Counted from the stretch's first letter, positions 1 to 12,100 are shown. The stretch is 64,000 nucleotides of DNA from Areca catechu (GCA_021397845.1 CM038050.1:6948471-7012470); one strand, 5' to 3'. Notes: generated from the letters alone by a model not told the origin. Numbers and translations are program-made.

Positions 1-98
1 TAGATTAAATGTTAATCATTTTATCATGCTTCCGCTGCATGTTATTTTGAAAAAGTTTTAAAATACAAAGCATGCTCGCTACTAGTTTTCTTTTCAGA
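1..98. repeat. Dispersed repeat fragment (also at 55543-55641)
   Basis: The first 98 bases match 55543-55641 with only a few substitutions, in the same orientation. Both copies contain a run around TTCCGCTGCATGTTATTTTG and stop at a similar point (ttttcNtttca), after which the flanks differ. The copy at the window edge probably continues to the left. No coding potential is visible. It is probably a piece of a transposable element, but the family is not recognised. Confidence 0.6.
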
Positions 99-770
99 GG
101 CCATATCGTGGTTGGTGGAGTAAGGAACAGTGACCAGCACAGCATGCTCCCATAATGGGCCATCATTTAGGCAGCAAGCATTAATGGTGACTGCTCCTAG
201 AGCACGTGACTGGAACGGACAAGGGTGAACTAGGAGTGGTTAGTGTCCTAGCAACGAGTAAGCATACGATTTGATGTCCAGGTGGCAAGGTGCTAAGAGG
301 TGATCCAATTATCCAAGCTAGCTGATATATATATGGCATTAATTGGAGCTTCGACGCTATGTTGGATCAGCCAAATCCAAATATATCATCCATGATGGCC
401 ATGGGATGTAGACTTTTTAGCTGGATAGTTACCAACTTGTCAATTATCGAAGCTCAGTTGAAGGTTGTGTCCAAGAACTTATCCGAATCCTTTCAAAACT
501 TATTAAGATATGACCTTCTGGGAGACCTCTCAAATCCTTCATGGAGCCTCCTTGTGGTCTACTCGACTATGGCCGAACTAGGTTACAAGGTCTAGTCGAC
601 CATTAGCCGATTACATGGAAAAGCCACAATGCCTGGTCGGCCATGAGCCAACTAGTTTGGGAGTCCACTAAATCTAGTTAGCTTTAGACCGACTAGATTG
701 TAGAGACTAGTCAGCCATAAGCAAACTAGTGTATCGTGGAAAGATTAGTCGGCTTTCTAGGTACTTCTTT
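99..770. other. Intergenic, no gene recognised
   Basis: There is no ORF with recognisable similarity. The right half contains scattered actagtc/ggcc words that look like decayed units of the minisatellite that follows. Confidence 0.5.
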
Positions 771-965
771 GAGTCTAATTGGCCATGAAAAAACTAGTCG
801 TCCTTCTGGAAACTTCCTTGAACCTAATTGGTCTTGAAAAGACTAGTCTGCCTTCTGGTAGCTTCTATGGACCTAATCAACTATGAAAAGACTAGTCAGC
901 TTTTTGGAAGTTTCTGAGCCTAGTCAGCCATGAAAGCACTAGTCAGCTTTCTAGGAATCTTTTTT
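771..965. repeat. Degenerate 49-bp minisatellite, about four units
   Basis: Units begin near 771, 820, 869 and 916. Each reads approximately GANcctaattNNNNatgaaa followed by a gactagtc word and a cttctggNagcttc word. Spacing is 49, 49 and 47 bp, and units differ at many positions. More decayed units seem to extend upstream to about 590. Such arrays occur in plant LTRs, but no LTR ends are evident here. Confidence 0.55.
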
Positions 966-1020
966 GAAATTACCCGATCGAAAGTTAAGTAGATTGAGAC
1001 CAAGCTTATCAGTATAAAAT

Positions 1021-2990
1021 TATCACACCCCGAATTCAGCACCGGAATCGACTACACGACCAGCCTCACAAATCCTAGAATACATTCTAGAGATCATGCA
1101 AGGCCTAGGTACACAATATTTACTTCATTCAAAAATCACCTCAAATAAATCAATATTATTTAAACAATTGAATAATAACTAAACAAACCTTTTACTCAAG
1201 TCAAAATTACTAAATAGTCCACCGATTTATTATATAAATATCAGCAACCAAAATAACTAAACAAAATTAATTAAACCATCTAAAAAATTATGTTCAGTCT
1301 CATGTCCAGCCCGATCCTTGCTATGCATTTCGAGTCTCTGAAAAAAATCAAAAAGTAGGGAGTAAGCTTTACAGCCTATTAAGGTTTCCATACGATCACA
1401 CCAGTAATAATATAATTATGGAAATAGCAAGAACATACTAGTATATCATATCATGAAATCAAACAACTTAAATGTCATGTATAACAAAATCTTGAAAACA
1501 TTATATTTTGTTTTAGGTTTTCCATTAATTAACCTTTATCTTTAGGGTTCTGGATGGTCACACTCCAGCCTGTGACTAGCACACTATTTGTCATAATCCC
1601 GCTTGTGACTAGCAACCTGAGTAACCACGGTATAACCTGTGGCATGACTAGTCCAAATAGCATATTCACTTGTTTAATACTTTATTATTTCACATCATGT
1701 AGTCAAATCATGTCTTAACAGTTTTTCAATAACCGGCATCATAGTCCAACCCATACAAAAATAACTTTACTTGATAAAATATTATATATAGGAACATAAC
1801 TAATAACAACAACAATCATACCGTCCAGCATAAAAAGTCAAACTATACCATGCAAAACTAATCATGGATGCCGATGCTCATATGCGCGGATCAAATCATG
1901 CCATGTAAAATAATGTATAGAACTGGTGATCATGTCTAGAATCCTTATCTCACTAGAGACAACTAACATGCCTGATACTGGTCCGTACCCGGAACCCGCA
2001 CAATGTCCTTCTACTCAGAAGGCTGCCCCCTACAATAACATTTTTTTTAAAATAATCTTAGGATAATTGTAAAACTCAACCTTTTTACCAAAATTTTATC
2101 AATGGTCCTCCCGTTGAAACCCTCACTCCCCAAATTTCTAGAGAAAGAGACTTTTCAATCTTCCTCTCACTATTTTATTATTATTTTTTTCTCTCTCCTC
2201 ATATTCTCTCTCCTCTTTCTTTATTCTCTCTCCTTTCTCTTCTTATCACTCTATCTCCTTATCTTCTCTCCTCTTTCTCTCTCTTCTTTCTCCCTCCTTT
2301 TTCTTCTTTTTTTTCTTTTTTTTCCTTCTCTTTTTCTTTTTTCCCTTTTTTCCTCTTTTTCTTTTTTTTTTCCTTCCTTCCTCTTCTTCTTTTTTTCTTT
2401 CTTTTCTTCCTTTTCTCCCTTTTTTTTCTTCTCTCCCGAAAACCCCCTCTCTACTGCTCCTTCCTTAGCTCGACCGAATCAACCTCCCCACAGCTACCGA
2501 CGGTGGTCATGAGAGACGGTTATCGGAAAGGACTCAGCAGATCAAGGAAAACACGATGGCGCAACCACCGGCGGTGAATGATTCAAGCAAATCGAACCAA
2601 AAAATAAACCAAAAAAATTCTGGATCAACAAAACTTGCCGATCTTGAAGGGCCTCCGGATGCTCGCCGGAGAGGAGGACGACAGCGTGGAAGGCTCGATT
2701 CTGTGGTGGTGAGAGAAATTTAAAGAAAATACTAACGGGTTTCCTCATCGTTTGGGAAGCAAAGACCACGTCGATCGGAGTTCTAACCAATCCCAAACTC
2801 GTCGCCGACCTCCCCCTCCCCTTCACAGCTCTTCCCTCGACTTCTCCGACGAATTCCTTGGCCGGATAAGGGGAAAGACTTGTCCCCTGTTTCGACTAGC
2901 CCCCCGCCTCTCTTTTTTTTTTTTCAACAATCTGGGTCGAAGTCGGCTGGGCCTGTCGATTTCGGCCCCAACAACCCATACCTCACAAAG
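1021..2990. mobile_element. Probable decayed LTR-type repeat
   Basis: The stretch opens with a TCACACCCCGAATTC word, like the ends of many plant gypsy LTRs. It runs through AT-rich, non-coding sequence and a long pyrimidine tract, and ends in sequence rich in ctccgacg/gccgg words. No gag or pol similarity is visible, and I found no partner LTR in the window. Assignment to an LTR is inference from composition and the opening word; a family search is needed. Confidence 0.3.
2155..2445. repeat. Polypyrimidine low-complexity tract
   Basis: This is nearly 300 bases of almost pure C and T on the plus strand. It produces a spurious Ser/Phe/Leu-only reading frame and is not coding. Confidence 0.85.
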
Positions 2991-3217
2991 ATTGAGTTGA
3001 ATAAGTCATCGCTAAGTAGCTTTCTAGTTAACTTGGTTCCATACTGACTTGTTTTTAGTTCATTGAATCAAATTCTTTTCTTTTCCTACTAAGATCATTG
3101 TAAGCATGGATTCACATCCCAATGGTAACAGCTGAAGGGTGGCATTAAAAGGAGGAGACGAATTGTTTTGGGATTATAGGCTTAAGGCACAAACCAGAAC
3201 AACATATGATGCCTGGG

Positions 3218-3222
3218 GGAAA
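3218..3222. repeat. Target site duplication GGAAA of the gypsy element (left)
   Basis: GGAAA directly abuts the outer TG end of the 3223-5020 LTR. The same five bases follow the other LTR at 32578-32582. A 5-bp duplication is usual for LTR retrotransposon integration and fixes the outer borders of the element. Confidence 0.9.
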
Positions 3223-5020
3223 TGACGCGGGACACGGATGCGATGCAGAACTAAAGGTTAATTTAAATTTTATGTTAATCGAGAGCAAATGTTCATTAAT
3301 CTAACAGCTTATTAAATAATACGTTTAAAGAATCTATAGCAAGCAACTAAATACTGGATTACATCACCCGCATGCATACCTAACAAAATAATTAATTAGA
3401 TAGATCACGACGATTGAGAAACCATCCTAGATTAGGTTCCTACTTTCTAACATCAGATCTAGAGGAAGGGAAAGGGATCTTGAGTTACCGATATGCTTAG
3501 AAGCCTTCTCTAATGAAGATCTGGATCACTGCACTCTAGGATTGAAGAATCGGACTCCAAACTGATCGCTCCTGGCATCCAGATTCTGATCGAACTGATT
3601 CCAAAGCATGGACGCTGATATTCAGAATCAGATCTTAAGAGAATCTGCCAAAAAAACATCAAAAAATAGCAATTAAATATTGGAAATCAAAAGCTAGAAG
3701 GAAGGCTGGCACCAGGGTTGTTGGTTCTCCCGGGGATCTTCTTCTTTGGTTGGCTTCTAGGATCTCTTCAAAGCATTGGATGAAGGCCTTGAAGAGACTT
3801 AGGGATCAGATCTGATGGAGGGATTGGATGGATAAACAGGGCATCGCACCCTGGTAGAACTTGGACGTTGCACCCAAGTGTTCTAGGCGTCGCACCTAGC
3901 ACCTATCAACCGTCGCAGCTAGAAAGAAATTGGGAGAAGAACTCGGCAGAGTTTCATTTTATTTCATCGAATATTCATTATCTTTACAAGGGGTACAAGG
4001 TCCTATTTATAGGATTATTCCTTACAAGAAGTACAATATGACTCAATTACATTTTTGAATTTAAAACCTCCTTGCAATCTTGGACTTCTCCTTGAGCTTG
4101 AATTTTGAATGGCTTGATCTGAATTGGGCGACAACTCTCTGGAGCAAGGCGCTAATTTCCTTCTTAAGTTGGCGTGAAATCCTTCTTGACACAAATTCCT
4201 TCTTGAATCATCGTGATATATGAAATGGGACTCCCTTGGTTGGCTAAAGGAATTTGAATGGAGTTTGGATGATGGATAAGTCCTTCTCTTGAATTTGAAT
4301 GAAGATTGGATGAGGGCTTTCATTTGAAGTTTAAATTTCTTGGAACTCTTCAAATGGGACGGCAACTTGGAATTAGCATGAAGAAACAGAAGCAGATGGT
4401 GCACTTCTCCCTTGGGCGTGATTTCATCTGTCGTGGAATCCTATTTGAAATTTAAATGAAGAGAGCTCCTTCCCATGGACTCTTTCTTGTTTAAATTTGA
4501 ACCTCTCTTGTTTCTTGGATGGGGCATCTTAGAAGTAGGCGACAAGAGAGGGAAGAGGGCGCCAAATGAAGCAGACTCTTTCTGCTTTACTCCTCTTAAA
4601 ATATGAGGCGCCAAATAATTTTTCTATGGGCCGACCATGTGGTGTTGTCTTGACTTGTATAGCATGTCAAAATTCAAGTGATAGGCCATGTGTTATTGTC
4701 TCCTTTTTAATACAGGACTCAATAAATAATTAAAGCCCTACTTGATCAATTGAAATCCAATTTGATCAAAAGGCAATCAAAAACAAAACATGTAAATAAG
4801 TAATTCAACTTGGTAAAAGGGGTTTAGCCCAAAAGGCTAAATAAATAAAACCCTAATTCCAATTGGTAACAGGGACTAACCCTAACTAACCCAAAATAAC
4901 AGAAATTAAAATAAATTATTTACATGAATAAAAGGGTTGGGTCCAGGATTTCATTCACAGGTGATCCACATGGATGTGGGTTCAACCTGTCGATATTTTC
5001 GGGCCCTGGTATCCTCACCA
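3223..5020 (-). repeat. 3' LTR of the gypsy element
   Basis: This 1,798-bp LTR aligns along its length with 30779-32577. On the minus strand it begins TGGTGAGG and ends GCGTCA, giving the usual TG...CA termini. It contains a TATAAATA box (minus strand, 4004-4011). A minus-strand reading frame inside it is not a gene; it overlaps the promoter and leader. Confidence 0.92.
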
Positions 5021-5031
5021 ATTCTCTCCAG
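5021..5031 (-). other. Polypurine tract of the gypsy element
   Basis: On the minus strand the purine-rich word CTGGAGAGAAT lies directly before the 3' LTR. This is the expected position of the plus-strand DNA primer. Confidence 0.7.
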
Positions 5032-5040
5032 GTGGGAGGA

Positions 5041-5925
5041 ACTCAATCCCGTCGAGTAAGGGTTAGACTAGCTCAAGTACTTCTCTAGCAAGTCCGGGGC
5101 GATCTTCTACAGATCCTCCCGAGTTATCCAAGTGCCATCAGACTCGGGATGTCCTTACCAATGAACCAAGAATCGCTGGTAGTCCTTATTCCGGGTAACA
5201 ATCATTTTGTCATCCAGAATTTGTTCAACCCTGTCTCTCCGATTTGTGGATTTGGCTATTGGACGCTCATGGGTTGGTTCGCTCTCAAGAATAGGATCAG
5301 GCCCAAAAGGCTCACTAGGTAGCAACATCGGCTCCCTATACTATACAAGATCTGATATGTTGAAAGTTGGACTTATACCCAAATCTAAAGGTAGGTCTAT
5401 CTCATAGGCATTAGGTCTAAACTTATCAATTATTTTAAAAGGTCCTGCACTTCGGGCATGTAACTTTTTGACAGTTCCAGATGGAAATCGTTCAGGCCTG
5501 AGCTTGATCATAACTTGGTCCCCTACTTTAAACTCTTTGAACCTTTTGCTTAAATTAGTCGTTTGTGCATATGAATCATTGCTCTCTTTAATTTTCTTAT
5601 TTATTTCTTGATGCAAGTTCTTTATATGATGTGCAAAAAACTCAGCTGACTCAAATATACATGCATAAATAGGTAAGGGAATCAAACCCAATGGCTTCCT
5701 AGGCTTGTATCCATGAACGATTTCAAATGGGCTCTTCCCTGTAAATTTGTTGACTGAGTTATTATAAGCAAACTCCGCTCTCGGTAACAATAAATCCTAA
5801 TTAGTAGTATTTTCTCCCACTAGACTCCTCAACAGGTTCCCTAAACTTCGATTTACTACCTCAGTTTGGCCATCTGTTTGGGGGTGGTAGGCAGTAGAAT
5901 ACTTTAATTTGGTTCCTAACATATG
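5041..5925 (-). pseudogene. Gypsy integrase C-terminal part and chromodomain (decayed)
   Basis: Read on the minus strand from 5925, this is the integrase core just after the nested insertion, including the PQTDGQTE motif that holds the catalytic Glu. It continues through the FAYNNSVN and SPFEIVHGY block and the GPFKI..NAYEIDLP block typical of chromovirus integrases. Downstream, at about 5041-5230 and not in any long ORF, the same frame shows a chromodomain: a VTRNKDYQRFLVHW strand, then GHPESDGTWI and a DLLEKYL helix. TAG or TAA stops interrupt it near 5343, 5157, 5109 and 5070. Chromodomains of this type are thought to guide integration to heterochromatin. The gene is dead. Confidence 0.85.
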
Positions 5926-5930
5926 CCATA
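5926..5930. repeat. Target site duplication CCATA of the copia array (left)
   Basis: CCATA precedes TGTTGGC at 5931 and recurs at 26202-26206 straight after the last LTR. The two copies bracket all three LTRs, so the whole 20-kb array behaves as one insertion. Confidence 0.95.
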
Positions 5931-6221
5931 TGTTGGCTTTGACTCCTTAGTTTTGATGATTAACAAAAGGTTGAGTATATGTTTGGACTAATGTTTAATC
6001 TCAAGATAAAGTTTCAGGACTTAGGTTATTCAAAAAGAGTATCATAAGGACAATGATGAAACTAAGTTTACCTGATTTGGAAATGAGCTCTTCTACCTTG
6101 AACAAGATCAAAATTCTAATAATGGACCTTCTTGTTAAGAAATATTTGACAAAAGAAACAAAGGCTTAAAGAAACTCAAGCATGGCACACACATCTCAAA
6201 GAGTTTCAGAAAAATTCAGAT

Positions 6222-6512
6222 CAGAGGTCGACCACCAGAGGTCGACACCTTGTCAAAGGTCGACCACCAGAGGTCGACTCATGAAGAAAAGGAAAGTTCA
6301 GCATGGCCGGCACGGCAAAGTCTCAGTGGCACGCTTCAGAGGTCGACCACCAGAGGTCAACACCTGTCCAGAGGTCGACACCAGAGGTCGACTCATAGCC
6401 TGAGAATTCAAATAGGCAGAACTATGGTATTCTGAACTTTTGCCTAAACTTTACTGGAGGTCGACTCATGAGGTCGACACTTGATCCAGAGGTCGACTCA
6501 TGAGGTCGACTC
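6222..6512 (+). repeat. GTCGAC motif array in the LTR
   Basis: Eleven copies of GTCGAC and one GTCAAC lie within 290 bp, nearly all preceded by AG or GAG and followed by CACC, ACACC or TCATG. The same array recurs in LTR2 (from 15623) and LTR3 (from 25023). It lies upstream of the possible TATTTAA box, so probably in U3. The motif is a palindrome and could be a protein-binding site; that is inference. Confidence 0.85.
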
Positions 6513-6621
6513 ATGGCATAACGGCTAGTTTTTCTGAACTTCTGATTTGATTTCTAACGGCCATAAACGGCCATATTTTTGAATCTAACGGTCTTGTGGA
6601 GTTGTTTCAGCATGAATGAGG

Positions 6622-6628
6622 TATTTAA
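6622..6628 (+). promoter_or_regulatory. Possible TATA-like box of the copia LTR
   Basis: TATTTAA lies about 110 bp after the last GTCGAC motif, before sequence that looks like untranslated leader. It is not a perfect TATA box, and the start of transcription cannot be fixed from sequence alone. Confidence 0.35.
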
Positions 6629-6948
6629 CCTCCACCAAACTTCAAAAAAGACAAGGAGACAAAGTGAAAAAGTGTTGATTCAAAGTACAAAGCCTTCAAT
6701 CACTTCCAAGCAAAAAGAGTGAGAAAACCAAGAGATTCCCTAGCCAAAAAGTCTTCCATCTTTGAGGAATCCAACATTCAAGTGTTTGGCATTTAGTGAG
6801 GTCCAAAGATTCCAAGGGAAAAGGCTTGAAGAGTCTCCATCAAGAGCTTCAACGAATTTATTATTGCTCAAAAGGAGTTTGTTTAGTTTTCATAACTTGT
6901 ATTCATACTCTTTTGTCTTTAGCTAGTTTCAAGGGAATTTGAAACTAG

Positions 6949-7092
6949 AGTGAGGTTTGTTGGTGAGCCAATTGATAAAACCAACTAGGGTTGCTTGTAA
7001 GCCCGAAGCCAAAACAAGTGAGTGAGGTTTGTTGGTGAGCCAATTGATAAAACCAACTAGGGTTGCTTGTTAGCCCGAAGCCAAAACAAGTG
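6949..7092 (+). repeat. 72-bp tandem duplication inside the LTR
   Basis: Two 72-bp units (6949-7020 and 7021-7092) begin agtgaggtttgttggtgagc and differ mainly at one base (cttgtaag versus cttgttag). Both units are also present in LTR2 and LTR3, so the duplication predates the insertion. Confidence 0.9.
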
Positions 7093-7406
7093 TGTAAGGT
7101 TTTGACTTGTGAGCCTGGTAAAACAAGTCGGCTGTAATCTAAAGATTATAGTGAAATTCCCAAGTGGAGCTTGGGGAGTGGATGTAGGTGCTGGGTGCAC
7201 CGAACCACTATATTTCTTGTGTGTTTGCATTGGTTTGCTCTTTAGCTTCTTTAGCTCATTAATTGTCATTTTATTTCGTTGCTTCCGTTGCACAATTATT
7301 AAAGCACTATCACTCTTCACTTTTGAACTTGATAGCACATATATTGCCTTTAATTTTTAAATACCCAATTCACCCCCCCTCTTGGGCACCATATCTGGGC
7401 AACAAG

Positions 7407-7418
7407 TGGTATCAGAGC
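7407..7418 (+). other. Primer binding site, copia copy 1
   Basis: TGGTATCAGAGC starts two bases after the LTR. It is complementary to the 3' end of plant initiator tRNA-Met, the common copia primer. Confidence 0.92.
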
Positions 7419-7461
7419 ACCGGTACTCTCTTGTAGGTCCAACGATCTTGAGTGAAAGATC

Positions 7462-9177
7462 ATGGCCGCTCCAATTGGAATGGGTATAGTTGAAGGACAA
7501 GCATCAAATCGTCCTCCTTTCTTTAATGGCACAAACTACACTTATTGGAAAACTCGTATGCGTATTTATTTACAAGCTGTAGATTATCATATTTGGAGAG
7601 TAATCACTAAAGGGCCTCATCAGCCCACTCACTTGGTTAATGGCATTATCACCCCAAAATCTGAAGAAGAATGGGATGACAATGACATCAAACAAGCTGA
7701 GTTAAATGCTAAGGCGATGAATTTGTTATTCTGTGCACTTGATCCTAGTGAATTCAACAGAATATCAAATTGTATTTCCGCCAAAGAAATTTGGGATACA
7801 CTTGAGGTTACCCATGAGGGTACACATCAAGTGAAGACCACTAAGGTGAACATGCTCATTCATACGTATGAGATGTTCAGGATGGAACCAACTGAAAGTA
7901 TAAGTGAAATGTATACTAGATTTACCAATATAGTAAATGGTATGAGGAGTTTGGGAAAAATTATATCTAATGGTGAACTGGTTAACAAACTTCTCAGGTC
8001 TCTTCCGGCTTCATGGGATGCGAAAGTTACAGCCATAGAAGAAGCCAAGGATGTCAACACTCTGCCTCTCGAGCAGCTTCTTGGATCACTGATGACCTAC
8101 GAGCTTTCACTAAAGCAGAAAATAGTGGACAATGACAAGAAAAAGAAAGCCATAGCATTCAAGTCCACTACAAAAGAAGAGTCAAGTGATGAATCTGAAG
8201 AAGAAGCTGATGATGATGAGACAGCCCTAATTACTAGGAAATTTAAAAGATTCATGAGAAAGAAGAAGGACTTCTACAAGAAAAGGCAACAAAAAGGTGA
8301 TCACAACAAGGAGAAAGAGAAAGAAAGGGATCCACCCATCTGCTTCGAGTGCAAGAAGCCTGGACATTACAAAACGGATTGCCCTTTGCTTAAAAAAGTA
8401 GAAGGATGTTGAGAAAGAAGGCCATGATGGCTACCTGGAGTGAGAGTGAGGACTCCAGCAGTGAAGAAGAGCAGCAGGTAGTCGCCAACCTATGTTTCAT
8501 GGCCAATGAAGATAATGAGGTAAATTCTGAACCTGAAACTGAATTTACTTTCAATGAATTGCATGATGCTTTTGATGACTTAGTAATGGAATATGAAAAA
8601 TTAAAATTAAAAAATAAGAAATTAAGAAAGCAAAACTTTGAACTTACAAAAGATTCAGAAAAGTTTTCAAGTGAAATTGAAAATTTAACTCAAGAAAACA
8701 AGAAATTAAAAGAACATGTAAAGACTTTGACAAATGACAAAGATAATCTTGTTAAAGAAAATAATTCTTTGAAAATAATAGAAGTCTTAAAACTAATGAG
8801 AACATTGAAAACAAAACAAAGAACTATTGCTTCAAAATAAGAATTACAAGGAAGAGTTAGAAAGAGTAAAACCTTTTGTAGAAAAGTTTACCTTTAGCTC
8901 AGAAAAACTAAATATGCTTTTAAATAGCCAACATGCAGTGTTTAATAAAGCTGGACTTGGATTTAAACCACACAATCAGCAAAAACTTTACAAAAACTTT
9001 TTCATACCTGCATCTTCTAATATTACCTGCTATGCATGTGGTAAAGTAGGTCATAAATCATATGTTTGTAACAGAAGAAAATCAAATACCTTTAGAAAGA
9101 TTTGGGTTCCAAAAGGAACCAACCTGACTAACCCTAAAGGACCCAAGATGACTTGGGTACCTAAAGTTTCAACTTGA
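7462..9177 (+). pseudogene. Copia gag, copy 1 (three single-base frameshifts)
   Basis: The coding sequence for the particle-forming gag protein starts at ATG 7462 and carries the RPPFFNGTNYTYWK motif near its N-terminus. The frame is lost at a run of A near 8392 (six A against seven in copy 2), so the first open stretch ends at 8412. Two further one-base deletions, near 8774 and 8812, break the coiled-coil part. The remaining sequence continues in three overlapping frames to a TGA at 9177. Both CCHC zinc knuckles are still present. All three lesions are homopolymer length changes, so consensus sequencing error is possible. Copy 2 at 16859-18577 is intact. Confidence 0.9.
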
Positions 9178-9191
9178 TCTTTTTTTTGCAG
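8520..9191 (+). other. Candidate intron between gag and pol, copy 1
   Basis: A donor-like GAG/GTAAAT at 8519/8520 and an acceptor of pyrimidine run plus GCAG ending at 9191 match the sites at 17918-18591 in copy 2. See that entry for the reading-frame argument. Unlike copy 2, this copy has a frameshift before the donor. Confidence 0.4.
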
Positions 9192-12100
9192 GTGTGCCTT
9201 GCAACCAAAAATAAAAGAAGAATGTGGTATCTGGATAGTGGTTGCTCAAGGCACATGACTGGGGATGTGAAGCAATTCTCATCACTAGCTGCAATTGATG
9301 GTGGAAATGTCACTTTTGGTGATAATGGAAAAGGCAAAATCGTCGGAATTGGTAAAATCCATATCACCCCTAATGCTTATATAGATAATGTATTATTTGT
9401 TGATGGATTGAAGCATAATCTTTTTAGCATTAGTCAGTTTTGTGATAAAGGTTTTAAAGTAATTTTTGAATCATCTTTGTGCATGGTATCTAGTCTAGAT
9501 GTCGATGGCATCAAGTTCACTGGTCTTAGACATGGAAACATTTACATGGTTGATCTTGATGATCTAGCCATGGAAAGTGGTCAATGCCTAGTGGCTAAGG
9601 AAGCCAAGGCAAGTGAAACTAGTTGGCTTTGGCATCGTAGGCTAGGGCATGCTAGTATGCAGTTGATTTCAAAATTAAGCAAAAAGAATCTTGTAAAAGA
9701 ATTGCCAAAACACACTTATGAAAAAGATAAAATTTGTGCTGCATGTCAATTTGGAAAACAAACTAAATCTACTTTCAAACCTAAAGGAGTAGTATCTACT
9801 ACTAGACCCCTTGAATTATTGCATATGGACCTCTTTGGACCAACCAGAACAACTAGTTTGGGAGGTAAAAAATATGGGCTAGTAATTGTAGATGATTACT
9901 CACGATTTACTTGGGTAATGTTTTTAGCTCATAAAGATGAAACATTTTCAGCTTTTGTTAAATTTCATAAAAAGGTTTCAAACGAAAAAGATCTCACTAT
10001 TGTTTCTTTGCGTAGTGATCATGGAACTGAATTTGAAAATCATGATTTTGAAACTTTTTGTAATGAAAATGGTATTAGTCATAATTTCTCTGCACCTAGG
10101 ACACCTCAACAAAATGGGGTGGTAGAAAGAAAAAATAGGACACTTGAAGAAATGGCACGCACAATGCTTTGCGAAAACGATTTACCTAGATATTTTTGGG
10201 CAGAAGCCATTAATACTTCCTGTTACATTTTAAATCGTGTTTTAATTCGACCTATTTTGAAGAAAACACCATATGAGCTTTGGAAAAATCGAAAACCTAA
10301 TCTCAAGTATTTTCGTGTGTTTGGTTGCCGCTGTTTCATATTAAACAATGGCAAAGACAATATCAGTAAATTTGATGCCAAGTCAGATGAAGGTATCTTT
10401 TTAGGATACTCTACTTCTAGCAAGGCATACAGGGTCTTCAACAGAAGAACACTTCTGGTTGAAGAATCAATTCATGTAGTGTTTGATGAATCTAACGAAA
10501 AATCTTCTAGAAAAGAAGATTCTATTGATGTTGAAACAGGTACAAAGAAACTTGAACAATTGACAATCAATGAAGATGAGCCCAAAGGAGATGATGATCA
10601 AGAAAGTCAAGATCAAATTCAAGAAATCAATGCAACTTCACCAAAACCTTTACCTAAAGAATGGAGGTATGCACATGGACACCCTAAAGAGCTAATAATA
10701 GGTGATCCATCAAAGGGGGTAAGTACACGCTCTTCTATTAGAAATGTGTGTGATTATTTAGCTTTTGTATCTCAGATAGAGCCTAAGTCAATAGAAGAAG
10801 CTGAAAAAGATTGTAATTGGATTAATGCTATGCAAGATGAATTAAATCAATTTAAAAGAAATAATGTTTGGACTTTAACTGAAAGACCCCTTAATGTTTC
10901 TGTAATTGGCACAAAATGGGTTTTTAGAAATAAACTTGATGAACATGGTATTGTAATTAGGAACAAAGCTAGACTTGTTGCTAAAGGCTACAACCAGGAA
11001 GAAGGAATCGACTTCGATGAAACCTTTGCTCCTGTTGCTAGGCTAGAAGCAATTAGACTTTTACTTGCTTTTGCTTGTTTTATGGATTTCAAGTTGTTTC
11101 AAATGGATGTAAAGAGTGCATTTTTAAATGGATTTATTGAAGAGGAAGTTTATGTTGAACAACCTCCTGGTTTTGAAAATCATGAATTTCCTAATCATGT
11201 CTTTAAATTGCATAAAGCATTGTATGGTTTAAAGCAAGCTCCTAGAGCTTGGTATGATAGATTAAGTTCATTTTTGATGAAAAATGATTTTTCTAGAGGT
11301 AATGTAGATAATACATTGTTTATGAAAAAGAAAAATGATGATCTCTTAGTAGTACAAATATATGTAGATGATATTATTTTTGGTGCTACTAACGAATGTC
11401 TTTGTCAAGAATTTGCGAAGTTAATGCAGAGTGAGTTCGAGATGAGCATGATGGGAGAACTCAACTTCTTCCTCGGACTCCAAATTAAGCAAACCAAAGA
11501 GGGGATCTCCATCAATCAAGCCAAGTACACAAGGGAAATCTTGAAAAAGTTTGGGATGGAGACCACAAAACCAATAGGTACCCCTATGAGCTCTTCATGT
11601 AAATTAGACAAAGATGAATGTGGTAAATCAGTAGACCAAAAATTATATAGAGGCATGATTGGTTCATTGCTATATTTAACTGCCAGTAGACCAGATATAA
11701 TGTTTAGTGTTTGTATGTGTGCACGTTTTCAGTCTGCTCCTAAAGAATCACATCTCTTAGCTGTAAAACGTATACTTAGATACTTATCTGGGTCTATCGA
11801 AATTGGTCTTTGGTACTCTAGGGAGTCATCATATGAATTAATTGCATATTCTGATGCTGATTTTGCTGGGTGTAAACTTGATCGAAAAAGTACTAGTGGA
11901 ACTTGTCAATTCCTAGGAGTTAATTTGATTTCATGGAGCAGTAAGAAACAGAATTCGGTTGCTCTATCTACGGCAGAAGCCGAATATATAGCAGCTGGAA
12001 GCTGCTGTGCTCAGATTTTATGGATCAAACAACAACTCGAGGACTTTGGCATCAAACTAACTAAGACACCCATAAGATGTGATAATACTAGTGCAATCAA

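Larger units (their letters stand above)
5931..7404 (+). repeat. Copia LTR 1 (outer left)
   Basis: This 1,474-bp LTR starts TGTTGGC and ends GGGCAACA. It differs from LTR2 and LTR3 by an A near 6188 (G in the others) and by one A fewer in the run near 7359. It contains eleven GTCGAC motifs, a possible TATTTAA promoter box at 6622-6628, and a 72-bp tandem duplication. Confidence 0.95.

Noticed and set aside
2102..2512. 136-codon open frame on the plus strand
   Set aside because: It is almost wholly translated from a C/T tract and gives only Ser, Phe, Leu and Pro.
4015..4404. Minus-strand frame in the gypsy LTR (and its copy at 31571-31975)
   Set aside because: It is present in both LTRs, overlaps the TATA-leader region and shows no known protein; best seen as chance open sequence.
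6222..6512. CRISPR-like array of short repeats
   Set aside because: The repeat core is only 6-9 bp, spacing is irregular, the host is eukaryotic and the array lies inside an LTR.
7057..7360. Small frames on both strands in the copia LTRs (also at 16453-16756 and 25853-26156)
   Set aside because: They are repeated in all three LTRs, overlap each other and have no recognisable product; they are leader sequence.
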